Shown here: in pieces, positions 52,254 to 63,626 of the stretch | How the letters are laid out: every line of letters begins with the position of its first letter | How positions within the stretch are numbered: position 1 is the first letter of the stretch | NCBI GenBank assembly: GCA_030770545.1 | Contig: CM061090.1 | Location: 9,751,501-9,815,500 of the forward strand | Length of the DNA stretch: 64,000 nucleotides | Origin: Macropodus opercularis | Lineage: Eukaryota; Chordata; Actinopteri; Anabantiformes; Osphronemidae | Reading direction: 5' to 3' | Translations under genes and position numbers: made by a program | The notes under the pieces: model-generated | Database searches by the model: none | Told to the model about the DNA's origin: nothing | What the model saw: only the letters and a program-made list of their open reading frames with translations

Positions 52254-53547
52254 TTAGGAAATAGGTGAAACTGAACACTGTCCGTTATTGTTCATGAGGT
52301 CATCCAAGTCTTCGTCTTCCAAGTCAACTGAGGAGAAAAGGTCAGAGGTCAGGAATATTACTCTACATAAATACATACACATACACACTTATTTTAGTCC
52401 CTTATTTTGCTGTTAAGTATTATTGACCAGTTTTTAGGCCATGACATGGGCGTATGAGAGTTTGTGACTGCTACTATGAATATTTTTTGTTGATGGTGCC
52501 AATAGTTTCACATAGAAACACTTCATGGTCAAGAAATAGTCCCGCGTATCCGCCAGCACTTTTACGCGTTAGCGTCTGTACATAAACAAATGAGATACGC
52601 ACGAAGTGTAAATTTAGAGTGTTGGTATGCAGATTTCCCCTGTGGACAGAGTCAGCCTTGTTTCCTGTTGCTATTTTCTAACTCCTGGTGACAAACATAA
52701 ATCATATTTCCCAAAATGTCAAACACTAGGGCTCCTTTCAGGACAGGAAAGTCCCTGCGTCATGACTACGCTAGATAACAGAAGAAGCAGCTTTAATACT
52801 AATACTCTATAAAGGATCAGGCCATCACAGGTGAGCTGCCATTATCAAGCTGTCACAGTTTCTAATTGATGTTTTCATCATAGAATGTTGCCTTCAAGGA
52901 CAAGCTTCATAAACCCACACGTCATTATAGTGTAAATATCATGAAAATACCTACATTAACGTAGCGAGGACACGCTCTTTAGCTTCCTTTTAATGTGTTG
53001 GTACTTTCCAGAAAACAACATACTCTGCTTCCTCTTTTGCCCCAAGTCACTTTGGAAACCACTTGGTGTTCAGACTGTCATCGTGACATTTACCACAAAT
53101 ACCATGAATACAGCTAATTATGAGAACGGTGACAAAATGAGAGACCAGATGAAGATGTGTGATGAGCTCATAACAGGCTGCTTCAGCCGACTCAGCGTCG
53201 TGTTTTAGACACACTCCTATCAAACTGTACTGGATCCTATCGCTACGTATCCCTTCTCCTGTCAACAGGAGTTATTAAAAGGTGAACTGAGTAAGTTGAC
53301 GCCAGGTCTGCTTAGTGCTGTACACAGACCACAGGGACGATCTGCTGCTCTCCGGCCAACACTCACCTTTCTTGGACCGGCCGATCTGCCCCAGTTTGGG
53401 TGCCCTCTGTCCAAGTCTCTGAGGGTTGGCTCCCCCACCGTGGCCGTTGACCTGGGGGTGTCCCGGGTTGTACTGTCCACCTGGGCCGGGCTGCCGAGGC
53501 GGCCCGTCGGCCGGGATGAGCTCTGGGATGCCTGAAGCTCCGTACAT
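52254..53547 (-). CDS. CaMKII inhibitor family protein (CAMK2N-like), divergent N-terminus
   Basis: Small endogenous inhibitor of Ca2+/calmodulin-dependent kinase II. Two exons on the minus strand: 53547-53367 (60 codons plus one base, donor gtgagt) and 52327-52254 (acceptor ctcctcag, stop TAA); 84 aa. The decisive motif is QRAPKLGQIGRSKK, followed after the splice by VDLEDEDLDDLM. Known CAMK2N1/2 proteins carry RPPKLGQIGRSKR then VVIEDDRIDDVL, which is the kinase-binding core, and they also split the gene just after the GRSK(R/K) codons. Length is close to the usual 78-79 aa. The first 45 residues differ from both known paralogues: MYGASGIPELIP, then a Gly/Pro/Asn/Gln-rich stretch. Within the core, R-P-P becomes R-A-P and V-V-I-E-D-D becomes V-D-L-E-D-E. 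The start ATG opens exon 1 with an in-frame reading across the whole motif. Function as a CaMKII inhibitor is inferred from the core. Confidence 0.87.
52328..53366 (-). other. Intron of the CaMKII-inhibitor gene
   Basis: A single 1.04-kb phase-1 intron, gtgagt...ctcctcag read on the minus strand. No other feature was recognised in it. Confidence 0.85.
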
Positions 53548-54400
53548 CTCTAGAAGGTGCCTTCTCCTGGTTGGCCGCTAGATGTCCGCACTGTCCCGAG
53601 CTTCGTGTCGTGTCGAACAGCGTCTCACTTCCGCAATGGCATTCAACGAGGAACGTATGGACAAAAGACGACGGACAGCTGGAAATGGCAGAGACAAAGT
53701 CGTCGTAGTCTGTGAATGAAGTAAAACGCGTTTGTTAGAAATAGCTGCCAAGCGTCAGAGAGCGGCCAGAGCCGGGAGAGAGCGAAAGCCTCCGCTGTCC
53801 ACACTCAAACAAACGGCGTATTCGTGTGTTCGCCTCTTTGAACAGTACTAACAGGTGTAGTAAACGACTTTCATCACCACAGCTCAACAACACAATAAAG
53901 TTTCTACAGTGTGATCACTCACTGGAACAAACTGCTTTTCCGCCCTTTAAGAAAACTAACATCAACTGATCGTTTTCGCCAAAATCCCATATAAATCTGT
54001 CAAATATCATAAATATCACCTCACCCCTTCTTCGCCGAGGCCGCAGTTGTGAGCTGAATCCGGTAAAAGCAGCTTCTGAGAACCGTGTTGTTGTTTATCA
54101 GAGCTCTCTCTCCTCTGGCACAGGAGGAAGCGTCGATTTAAAGGGGCCACTCGTCGTTTGTCAGCCTTGGGGATTTCCTCGTATTGTGCCTTGAGTCATA
54201 GCGGCATGTGTACGTCACAGCTGCGGTTCATACAAGCGACAATGCTGACACTTTGGGTAAAACACTGGAGGCGCTTTACGAGCGCGCTGCGTAATTACGC
54301 ACCTTCAGTAATGAGAGAGTGACTGCGGCGCCAGCCAATGGCAGGCAGCGCTCAGCGGTCCCACATACAGGCCATGCAACGCTTTAGGTCAAAGGCGGCT
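53548..54400 (-). promoter_or_regulatory. CpG-rich 5' region of the CaMKII-inhibitor gene
   Basis: CpG-dense sequence runs from the first coding exon to about 54.4 kb, unlike the AT-rich flanks. It contains a tacgtcac CRE-like half site near 54212 and agccaatgg (CCAAT) near 54333. On the minus strand cattcacag near 53712-53720 could be the acceptor of a 5'UTR intron. No TATA box is clear. This is inferred from composition and position. Confidence 0.5.
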
Positions 54401-55740
54401 CAAGGCAGGCACAGAAACTTCTGAGGCAGTGGCACGAAATGCATATAATTAGCAGAAACAGTCGTTTTACTGCTCTCAGGTCTTTACCATCACAACTGTC
54501 AAACCAGCTTGTCAACTAGGTAATTGAGCGAGTCACTGGCAACATTAATAGTAAATTACATCCGGGTTGGGCTCAGATACAAATACGAGGCCTAGTCTAT
54601 CCTGTGACGATTTGTCTGCGTTTGTACGTGTAAGATGATCCAGCTTTGGATAAACTAGGACTTCAAACATTTTATGTCTTCAAAAGTTTGAATCCTTTAC
54701 CATGAAGCCATTGCTTTTAATTAAATTCAATCTTGCAGGTTCTTAATATTGGAGGATTTGATTTGTGGTGGATTGTGATGTCATTAATCCATGTTTAAGG
54801 TTCAAAGAGAAGGCAAACAGGCAAAAGTATACAGACACTGAATATGTAGTCAAATTGTAAATAAAAGCACCAAAACAATGTCACAGATGTTCTCCTGTAT
54901 TCAATATACTGGAGCAGTCATATCAAAAATGAAAGTGGCTCATACCGAGTATTGTATAATCACATGACTATGAGTAATCACTCTGAAAGTCATTTTAACT
55001 CATAAAGCAAATGTGCTAATTTTCCAATTTCTGCTTTTTGTGTAATTCTACCTTTTGGCTATAAGTGATCACTATGTGAGGTGTCAAGTCAAATAAATGT
55101 AAGTAAGCAAAAGTTTAAACTATGCGCACAAAACAAACTGAGCTAATGAAGTGAAGACAAATTAGAAACTATGGACAGACTGGTAAGCGTTTCTGAAAAT
55201 ACAAATACACCAAACATTTGACAAGACCTATAACTGAGAGATGAACTATCACTAATCCAGGCTGATAGAAGTAAGTAAACAAAACAAAGGCATCTCAGTC
55301 TGCCCCTGGATTGAACCAGACTCCAGCTTCTACCAGGAAGAACATCAGAGCTGGGTAACGATTTCAGAAATGAACAGATAATAATAAACGTTCTCTGAAT
55401 GTGCATGTGATTTTGTCAACAATCTGTGGGTGATGCAAGTGAAGCCTAAACCTTTTATTTGCTGTGTATAGGCCTCCAATAGATAAGATAATATTATATA
55501 TTGAACCAATATTATATTTTAAACTCTCTTCTACTTAAACTAAGGTTGTGATAATAGCAACAATCAAAATCAAACTTTGCTCTCAAATGCAGCTCATTAA
55601 ATACTGGACCGCACATTTTCCTACATCAGCCTTTATTCTAACACAGCTGCTTGCTTACGTCAATTACTGTAAGTCTAGTTGTTTGTGAGAACGTGTGTTA
55701 TCTTCAAGCTCATCACATTTTCCTGATGAAGTAGATGAGA
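54401..55740. other. Intergenic region, AT-rich
   Basis: No gene, repeat family or RNA recognised in this 1.3-kb stretch. Confidence 0.5.
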
Positions 55741-55812
55741 GTAGAGGGGAGAAACTCCCTCCTCTGACTTGTTGAGACTCAGTGGACCCACGTGGATGGA
55801 CGTTCTGAGCTG

Positions 55813-55820
55813 TTATATAT
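55813..55820 (+). promoter_or_regulatory. TATA box of the small secreted-peptide gene
   Basis: TTATATAT lies about 65-72 bp before the ATG, which would put the transcription start near 55845. A GAGAAACTCC at 55749-55758 is one base from the NF-kB consensus GGGAAACTCC and lies about 60 bp before the TATA box. Both are motif matches only. Confidence 0.5.
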
Positions 55821-55884
55821 TCATCCTGGTCTCCGCTCTCAGGAAGAAACACCTTGTCCTCCCTGACTCTCACACGCTGCCACC

Positions 55885-56552
55885 ATGACCAGGATCATCG
55901 TCGTTACACTCCTGCTCTTGGTTCTGATCGACGGCTGCTACAACACAGGTGAAAACTCATTTTCCGCAGAAACATGTACTTTGTGCGTCTTTACTTGCTG
56001 ATATTTAATAATGTCAGGGATTTAGCTTTTGAAGGGTAATAAAAATAACCTTGTAAGGAAGGTATTGAATTAATTAATTAATGCATTTTTCCAACTTTTA
56101 TAGCTTCAGCTGCTCGAGTTTCTGTGACCAGAGGCCACATGTGTGGGTGCAAAGGTGAAGGACCACTGGTCAATCTTTCGCTTATACATTTGTTCAAACA
56201 TTGAACACAAAGCAACATTGCCAAGTAAAACAAAACGCTTAAGTCGTGTGGTTTGACTTTGAATGACTGGCGCTGGTCTCTTTGCAGTGCATCGTGACAA
56301 AATAACATGCATTGCATCTACTCAGAACAGGAAAGTGTTGCGCTGCCTCTGCAACAAAGCAAAGATATACAGTAAGTGAAAGGCAGTAGTGAGTGTGTGG
56401 GAGCGAGGAGCCTTTTTCTTCTCTGTTAATAATCAACTCACGTATTTCATGTGTCACGGTTTGGCTTTTCTCACTTGTTCCTAGTGATTCCGAAGTTCAA
56501 GACGTTCTGCAGCTCGTGGAGTCGTAGTTCTCCTCCACTGTCCTTGCTATGA
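55885..56552 (+). CDS. Small secreted basic cysteine-rich peptide (chemokine-like, unassigned)
   Basis: I do not recognise the gene. Four exons, all joined in phase 1: 55885-55948, 56104-56154, 56288-56371 and 56485-56552; 88 aa. Donors are gtgaaa, gtgaag and gtaagt; acceptors are ttttatag, tctttgcag and gttcctag. The start has an excellent Kozak context (gccaccATGa). Residues 1-24 form a signal peptide (MTRIIVVTLLLLVLIDG, likely cut after TASA). The mature part is strongly basic and has six cysteines in the order CGC - C - CLC - C, with segments HMCGCK, KITC, VLRCLC and FKTFC, and a Ser/Pro/Leu tail ending SSPPLSLL. Size, signal peptide, early C-x-C and four short exons resemble a chemokine. 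The two C-x-C pairs loosely recall mammalian CXCL17 (CECK ... CPC), but spacing does not fit classical CXC chemokines. An antimicrobial peptide is the alternative. The gene model itself is well supported. Confidence 0.75.
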
Positions 56553-56731
56553 AGACGAGTGAAGGACCTTGCAGAGCTGATGGCGGATCTTATATTAAAC
56601 GAGATCAAATCACCACAACACCGCAATAACACACGGTGTGAAGCATGTCACTAAGTCACGACGAGCTCACAGTATGACAAAATGCAGGTTTTCCTAATAT
56701 CCTGTCTGTGTTCAACCTGCCCTGCATTGTA

Positions 56732-56737
56732 AATAAA
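56732..56737 (+). terminator. Poly(A) signal of the small secreted-peptide gene
   Basis: AATAAA 180 bp after the stop codon of the secreted-peptide gene, consistent with a compact transcript of about 0.55 kb after splicing. Confidence 0.65.
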
Positions 56738-56759
56738 GACGTTTTCCATTATACTGTAA

Positions 56760-58057
56760 TTTGCTTATTTGTTCTTTTATGCTTTTTTCATGCGGCAGCA
56801 GCTAGTTAGCTTAGCGTAGCGTAGAGACTGGAAACTTACATCAGTAAATCTCATCTGTGACCTCAGGTCAGCTTCAGCCCTCATGGAAGATCAGATCAGG
56901 TTTTCCCAGATGGGGGTAGGACTCTGTCCACACAAGGGCCTTTCCTGCTCTGAGAAATCTGATATGATGCTGGGGAAATATGTTTGGTCACGATGCTTGA
57001 AAAAGATCGAGATCCATATTTACTTTACTTGTGCTTGAACGAAATCTCAATGATCTGTTGTAAAATCCTTGTGACTACACCCTCGTGTCCGTGCACCTTT
57101 CAAACCAAACTGTTTTCCGAGCAGTGAGCTGACTAATCTTTAGTCAGACTAAATACTTGGTCAGCAGTTAGTGGAGCAGAGCATCTGGTTGTCTGACATA
57201 TTTTTATTTACACCAAAACACTGAAAAGTGCCAACGCTAGAATGTGTGAAATTCAAAATGAGACGGAAGCAAAGTCAATACAAACTAAACTGCTCCCTGT
57301 TCTTAGTTTCCCCAGGATTCACTCGTCATAAATGGGTGAGTAATTTACTTTTTATCCAAACATGTCCGCTCACGTATTGCCAGTTAAACTTCACCCCACT
57401 GAGAGACAACGGTAAATGATTGGACAGAGAACGGCGCCTGACTCTGAGCTAGTTTGGGTATAATGGTTCTGTCCCACAGAGTTTGGCCTGTGGCTTAGGA
57501 GCAGAGGCAGCGTTGTTTAATCTGTTCTGAGTGGGTGGCATGGAAGCTCTCACTCTTATCTTAAGGCTGAGAGACTGGTCTCCTGCTGGTCATGGTCTAA
57601 ACGTAGGACAGCTTTTTGTGTCAATGTGTAGGGACCATAGAACCTCTGAAGGTTAGCACCGATAGCTGGTCTCCCTTCCAAACTGCAGAACACAGACATA
57701 GACAAAACAAACAGCTCACATGAAAGCAGCTGTTAGTGATGACTCTCAGCTTTACTCCATATGTGTCATGCTTGTTGGTGACGTGCGACTTTGCTTTAGT
57801 ACATGTGACTTGCTACTTCTCTGTTCTGGTTTCAGCTTTGACCCAGCTATTCAGCTCTGACCGATGACATGATGCAGCATTTTCATAGTGTCCTCACATC
57901 CTTTTGAGGCCAGGGAGCCGTGACTCCTGCCGTTGTGTCCCAGGACGTCCAGGTGCCTGTGTGAGCGCTACAAAGCCACGGGAGACTGTAAGTACACACA
58001 GCAAACGACATATCAGACCGCTTCTACTGGATGGAAATAATGAACCTTGGTTTGCAG
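56760..58057. other. Region between the secreted-peptide gene and PLAC8-like copy A
   Basis: No firm gene. A frame ending at 57987 before a good donor (gtaagt) is in phase with the next PLAC8-like exon and contains DSCRCVPGRPGACVS, so it may be a 5' exon of copy A. It lacks an ATG in that frame and was not included in the call. Confidence 0.4.
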
Positions 58058-60906
58058 CCGTCACATTTTGGTGGACTGTGCGTTGACCTGCTCTGTGCTG
58101 TATGTGTTCACTGCTTTGCCCTTTGCTGCCTCCCAGTGTTCACCTGTGAGGTGACCCGTGCAGTGGCAGCGTGTCCCTGCCTGCCTCTGCTGGACTGCGT
58201 TGGCTGTGCGTCACCAGCCTCTCTCGCCATGAGATCTACGGAACACGGGCAATACACAACAGTAACCACAAACAGCGCACACCCACGATAATAACACCTC
58301 TCTCTTTTGACCTATTCGATTCTTTAGTGACTGTCCTGTGAGGATGGATAAGCTCTGTGCTTGATCACCGACTGAACTCGTACCAAATCAATGACACAGA
58401 GCTGCTGCAGTGCTGAAGACACACAACTGCAGCCGAGGACATGAAGGTTGCTTAAACGGACTAATGTCACACAGAGGCAATAGATGCAAAAACGGTGGGT
58501 GCAATGTTTCCTCAGCATTGTTTTGAGTCTAAGTGGTGATACCAGACAAACAGGATGCAGCGAATCCAGGATAGACTTAATTAACACATCTGCTGCAGAA
58601 CTATAAAAAACTTAATGAATAAACAACAAGAGGCTCTGCCTCTCATCGCTGCACATAACTGATATGAACCTGGTGTAACACACGTGAAACGGCGCTTAGC
58701 AGGGCCGAGGTGTGAGCTCGATGCCGGGTTGTTTTGGGACAGTGAAGACGCGCAGAGATAAGGCTGGAGGTGGGAGTGGTTGGAGGCCAGGCAGGCAGAA
58801 GCTGGAGAGCTGCCATCCGAGAGAAGGAGGTGGTTGGTAATGCTGGCTTCTCTGGAGGTGGAGTGGGCCGAGGACTGCTAACGAGGAGCCAGGAGCTCTT
58901 ATGAAAACAAGTCGCAGCATGTAGGTTGACGGAGACGGCACAACCTCACATAAACGGTAGATTGAGCCTGATAAGGGCAGGTTAGGTAGAAGCGGTTCCT
59001 TCTAAACTAAGGTAAACTACTGCAAAACGACACCCTGGTACCAGACGACATTACTGGTCGATTCATCCGTCATTTTAGTTAATATGTGTGGACTGTTTCT
59101 GCCAAAATGTCTGTTATTATAAACTCTACTGTCATTTACCATTAAATTGATACAAGCGTGAATGTCACAGTGATCGCACTGAAACTCCTCATCAGAACGA
59201 AACCTAATGGCCTGAAAAAAATACTTCTCAGCTTCCTTCAACGTTACAAATGTTTGAAAACCTGGACGCAGTGCACCAGAAAGAAAAGAGAGAAAATGCA
59301 TCATGTCAGAAATAAGTAATGAGACTGAGCAGGTAGGAAAATACGATATGTAAGGCATTTGTAAGCTCAGCTCATCTACAGTAATACTTTGGATCCTTGG
59401 GTTCTGTCCTCCTTCAGGATGGAAAACTGTTCTCTGTCACTGTGACTAGTTCATGGTATGAGGGTGCAGTAGAGCTCACAGCCTCAGTGACCTACTGTAC
59501 CGTAGAGATATAATGAATATGACAGACGACATTTCAAACTAGAATGGGGAACCACATCTTTAATCTATTCGTCAGGGTGTTGAAACTAGCAGCCGCGTAT
59601 TTACTGTCACACACACTTCAGCTCACATGTTGCACGTTGCAATATGAAATCCTCAAATGTTTGAGGGCCGAGTGATAATTTTATCTGTTAATGTCGCCCT
59701 CCCACACTGAATTCACAGGGGAGGCAGCGCAGGAGAGACAATGTGTCCTGTGAGCTGATCCCAGGCCAGTTGCTCACTACAGATTGTTATTAGTGCTGCT
59801 CTTCCCTCAAGAGGCTGCGTAACCACCACCAGTTATGAAAGTTCATCGCATTGAAAATGTATGGAGTCATACAGCACTGTGCAAGTTTTAGGCAGTTGTG
59901 AAAAATGCTGTAAACAGAGAAAGCTTTCAAAAATGGTGTTTTATTTTCATATATGAACAAAATGCAGTGAATGAACAACAGAGAAATATAAATCCCATCA
60001 ATGTTTGGTGTTACCAGCCTTTGCCTTCAAAACAGCAGCAGTTCTTCTAGGTTCACTTGCTCGCAGTGTTTGAAGGAACTCGGCTGGTAGGTTGCTCCAA
60101 ACATCTTGGAGAACTAACCACAGATCTTCAGTGGATGCAGGGTTTCTCACATCCTTCTGTCTCTTCATGTGATTCCAGACACACTCCATGATGTTGATCA
60201 GGGCTCAGTGGGGGCCAAGCATCACTGCCAGTACTTACAGTACTGACGTAGTGACACCACATACTGATTTGACTTTGCATTTTGTAAATTGACAAAAATA
60301 AACAACCATTATTTACATTTCAGAACGCATTCTTTGTTTACAGCATTTTTTCACACTTCCCTACAACCTTTGCACAGTGCTGTACATTATAATGATATTT
60401 TACACAGTGCAGTGTTTTAGAAATCACACCTGACAGAGACTCCTGACTCCTGACAGACCTCATTGATTTATCAAACACCCACCAAGCTTTTTCATCTTCA
60501 CATCGCTCACATGCTCTTTGCTCCGGCTCCCGGAAGACTTGGCTGCATTTCGTTATATATTAAATAAACTCACCTGTTGCTAAAGCAATGCTGCTAATCA
60601 CTATGTAACTTTATGCTCACAATGGAGGCCTGCGAGTAAACGCAACACCAAACTCAGGTTTATGTAATGACCACAGTGCTTTGTTTACACCTAAATGCAA
60701 ATGCTCATATTCTGTTCAAGCCTCCCACCTGTGTCTTACAGGGGAGCGTGTGGAGCGACTGCCTGTATGGATGCTGCTGCTATCCGCTATCTTGGCTCCA
60801 GATCTCCAGAGAGCTGAAGAGAAGGGCAGCAACCCACGCCTCCTCTTCCTCCTCGCCAGCCAGAGACACTGCCCTGATCTCCCTGCAGGGGGCACACTTG
60901 GTCTAG
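58058..60906 (+). CDS. PLAC8 (onzin/cornifelin) family protein, copy A, 5' end undefined
   Basis: PLAC8 proteins are small cysteine-rich proteins; fish have many (ponzr and plac8-like), linked in some cases to epithelial and immune tissue. Two exons are supported: about 58058-58261 and 60742-60906, joined in phase 0 (donor gtaacc, acceptor gtcttacag). The first reads CFALCCLPVFTCEVTR then CPCLPLLDCVGCASPASLAM, matching the family's C-F-P-C-F-x-C and CLCLPLLD...P..L.MR segments. The second reads GSVWSDCLYGCCCYPLSW then LQISRELKRR, matching the terminal GS.C.DC...C..C.WCQ.SREL block. Several conserved positions are altered: the W-x-T-G-x-CDCC start is not visible, and W replaces C in GSVW. The Tc1 remnant at 59.9-60.4 kb sits in the intron. 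It could be a divergent gene or a decaying copy. Confidence 0.55.
58262..59869. other. Noncoding part of PLAC8-like copy A intron
   Basis: No exon recognised. Sequence with several short open frames on the minus strand (for example 58696-58941), none with recognisable motifs. Confidence 0.5.
59872..60382 (-). mobile_element. Tc1/mariner element remnant with transposase C-terminus
   Basis: A 511-bp element flanked by TA on both sides (59870-59871 and 60383-60384). Terminal inverted repeats begin CAGCACTGTGCAA on both ends. On the minus strand, 60189-59998 encodes the last 63 residues of a Tc1-type transposase, with [34 protein letters not shown] and AVLKAKAG, the typical C-terminal pattern. 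The catalytic DDE region is missing, so it cannot move on its own. It is related to the copy at 25.0-25.4 kb. Confidence 0.85.
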
Positions 60907-62877
60907 AAGCCTCCAGTATTCGTCCTCCAGAGTAGATGATTTGATCCAGTCAAACTTCCTCTAGTCCGCTACCGCTCCCTGTTACCTCACCCAGTTCAGC
61001 CATGACACAGTTCTGCAGAGAGGAGAAAGGCTTTTCAAGATGAGGTTAAAGACCCATAATAAGTAGAGTAAGACTCGAGCAGTAAGTAGGTACTAGTAAG
61101 GTGGTTGTGTTTCACATTTAAAGGATGTACGATGCAGTAGATTTTACCAAAGGGACATTTTGACAAATCACCATCATTTTGTCATGTTCTAAATATCTGA
61201 TAATTGCTCAGCTTCACAAACGGTTTAGATTTTACTAACATGAAATGTGTAAAACAGATGATCTAGTTGTTATCTTAACTACCAGATACGTTCCTGCTAA
61301 ATGTGATTACGCAACAGAGTCATTTTTATTTACTTTTTGAAGAACAACACATTTAACTGTCAAACTACACAGGACTTAATGTATATTACATATTTAAATT
61401 GCCTGTTTGGTTCTCATACCAATTACAGTACTTAAAACCTCCTTTCACAGCTTGATTCTTTAATAGACAGAAGTCTCAGCTCATGATTTTTGATCCTGAG
61501 CGTATAAGTTGAATTAAACAACGAGATTACAAAATGTTCCTGAAACACTCTGAGGTCCTTTGTGGCAGAGTCACATGTGGCTTTTAAATGGATGTGGTTG
61601 TACAGTGCAAAAATCTATTTTTTACCTCCAGTCATTTTGGCAGCTCTGGGAGTTTGTGGTGTCTGGTTAAGATCCAGGGTCCAAATATTTTGTGTTAAAT
61701 TATTTGAATAGATTCTGTTGAAACATCAAGTGTTGCAATGTTAATCTGAAAACAATGGCGAGATGTGAATCCAAGGAAATGATGGATTCAACAACTTTGC
61801 CTTGAATGTGAAGAGGAACAGTCAAACAACGAGCCTCATGTCAGCGGCACAGCTGATTCCGAATCAGCATCAAAAAATCTGGGCCTTGACTTTGTAGCAT
61901 CACCAGATTGAATATTTGATACCTACTAATGATTTAGAACCAGTAACTGTACATTGAAAAGGATCCGGCACATCTGAAGAACATTTCAGCCCGATGAGTT
62001 GAAGGTTTGATGCAGGCCACAACAAAACATAACACTTTACTTTAATACCGTAAAGGGCTGTGGTTACAGATTTATTCAGATCATTTTAACATCTATATTT
62101 TCTATATGATGTCAGCAAATGTCTTGAACTGTCATTTGGCTAAAGTGTGCTTAACATGGAGCCCTTCGGTGTCTGTGACGCCTTCCAGGATGTATTTGTA
62201 CAGTAAACAACTTATCCAGTGAGGCATAAAAAGGGTTTGTTGGTAAAACTTTTTTTTTGCATGTGTTGACACAGATATTTTTCATCAACCATACACCTGT
62301 CTTTTATATTAGAAATTAAAAATGTGTTGGTTGCTCACGTCGGTCTGTATTTAGGAATCTCAGCAGGCACTTGAGCCAATGTTGTTTATTAGTAGCAAGT
62401 AACAAGTTTCTGTCAAGTTGTTTCACATTTTGGTGGCTTCCCTGCTTTGCCTCTAAAAGGTCTTGAACTCAGATGGCATTGAGGTGCTGCCATTACACCC
62501 CTGAACTCCTGTTCAAATAAAATGTCAATCCATGGCTTGTTACTGTGGCGTTCTGGTGTAAACATGGCCTGTTATCTGATCCGTAATCAGTCTAAAACCT
62601 GTTTAGCCTTGGTCCTGCTTCGTATTTATATTCAACATCCAGGAATTCATGGCGTGTGGTCATTACAGAAGCCTCCTTTGTTCCAGCTGACTTGTTTAAA
62701 CTTACTTTGGCAGAGATTAATGACTGTATTCAAAACCATCAGTTCCCATAGATCAGTAGGTGCAGCATACATTTATGCTCTGATTCGTTGCCTGTGCACG
62801 AGCCAAGTGTATTAGATTTATCCCCGACAGCTGTGCAGAGTATGTATTTGTGCATGTTTAACTCTTTGCATCCTAAA
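60907..62877. other. Gap between PLAC8-like pieces A and B
   Basis: About 2 kb searched by eye for the conserved CLPLLD exon or a W-x-T-G-x-CDCC start that copy B would need; neither was seen. No other feature recognised. Confidence 0.5.
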
Positions 62878-62914
62878 GCTGTAACCCCTTGGAAATGTTT
62901 TTCCGACCTCACAG

Positions 62915-63063
62915 GGAACAATCTGTCTGTGTGTTCGCCCTGCACCTGGTGTCAGATTGCAAGAGAGATCGAACGGAGCGACAACCCCATCGACCTGATG
63001 AAGGCAAACGTCATCACTAGAGTAACAACAAACGTCGTTTCAGAGATGCCTCTTCATCATTAG
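62915..63063 (+). pseudogene. PLAC8-family terminal exon (copy B), apparently orphaned
   Basis: The frame reads VCSPCTWCQIAREIERSDNP and continues to a stop at 63061-63063 with a tail ending VVSEMPLHH. C-x-P-C-x-W-C-Q-x-A-R-E-I is the hallmark of the last PLAC8 exon. An acceptor (cctcacag) gives the start used here, but the frame stays open upstream and reads WKCFSDL, which resembles the family's G-x-x-C-x-D block, so the true exon may begin near 62878. No matching upstream exons were found between 60.9 and 62.9 kb. It is therefore either a remnant, or shares upstream exons with copy A by alternative splicing. Confidence 0.5.
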
Positions 63064-63603
63064 TGCTGAGATGTGACCAAGTACATAATGGTAAAAATCG
63101 ATAGTGATGATGGTAAGAATGGGTCAACACAGACGTTCCCACCGGTCACTTCCTGGATGTGTATAGTCCAGCCTCCAAGAGAGTCATCACATGGAATCTC
63201 TGCGTGTTCTGTCTATGCAAACTACACATGCAAAAGTCAAACTATGTATTGACGTTTTAAAAACCTTCGGCTCTATAGAACCAAACCTGACTTGAAGCAG
63301 AGGGTTCAGCATCTGGTAAGTGCTCATTGAAATTAAGGTTAAAAGTACGAACGCTGGATTGGATTTTTTTAGCATTTTTAGCGTGTTGCACGATGGCACT
63401 GTGAGAAATACCTGAGAAAACATGACTTAATGCATTGTTGTATTAAATCATTGTACAGCTGTCACCAACAAGTCAAACGTGATTTCAATGAGCTGTATCA
63501 TGACGTGAAACAATTCAAGGAAGGAAAGCTTTTGAAATAACGAGTGTCTCAAGAGCTTTGTTCAGATATTTGGTTTCATAATAATAACAATGTGTGTTTC
63601 TAG
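63064..63603. other. Gap between PLAC8-like copies B and C
   Basis: No feature recognised; likely holds the upstream noncoding exon or first intron of copy C. Confidence 0.4.
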
Positions 63604-63626
63604 GTCTTTGTATTTGAGCAACCAAC

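Noticed and set aside
57941..57990. RCLC-containing frame resembling the RCLCNKAK segment of the secreted peptide
   Set aside because: Only a few residues match, the upstream frame is closed by stops, and the same region is better explained, if at all, as a 5' exon of PLAC8-like copy A.
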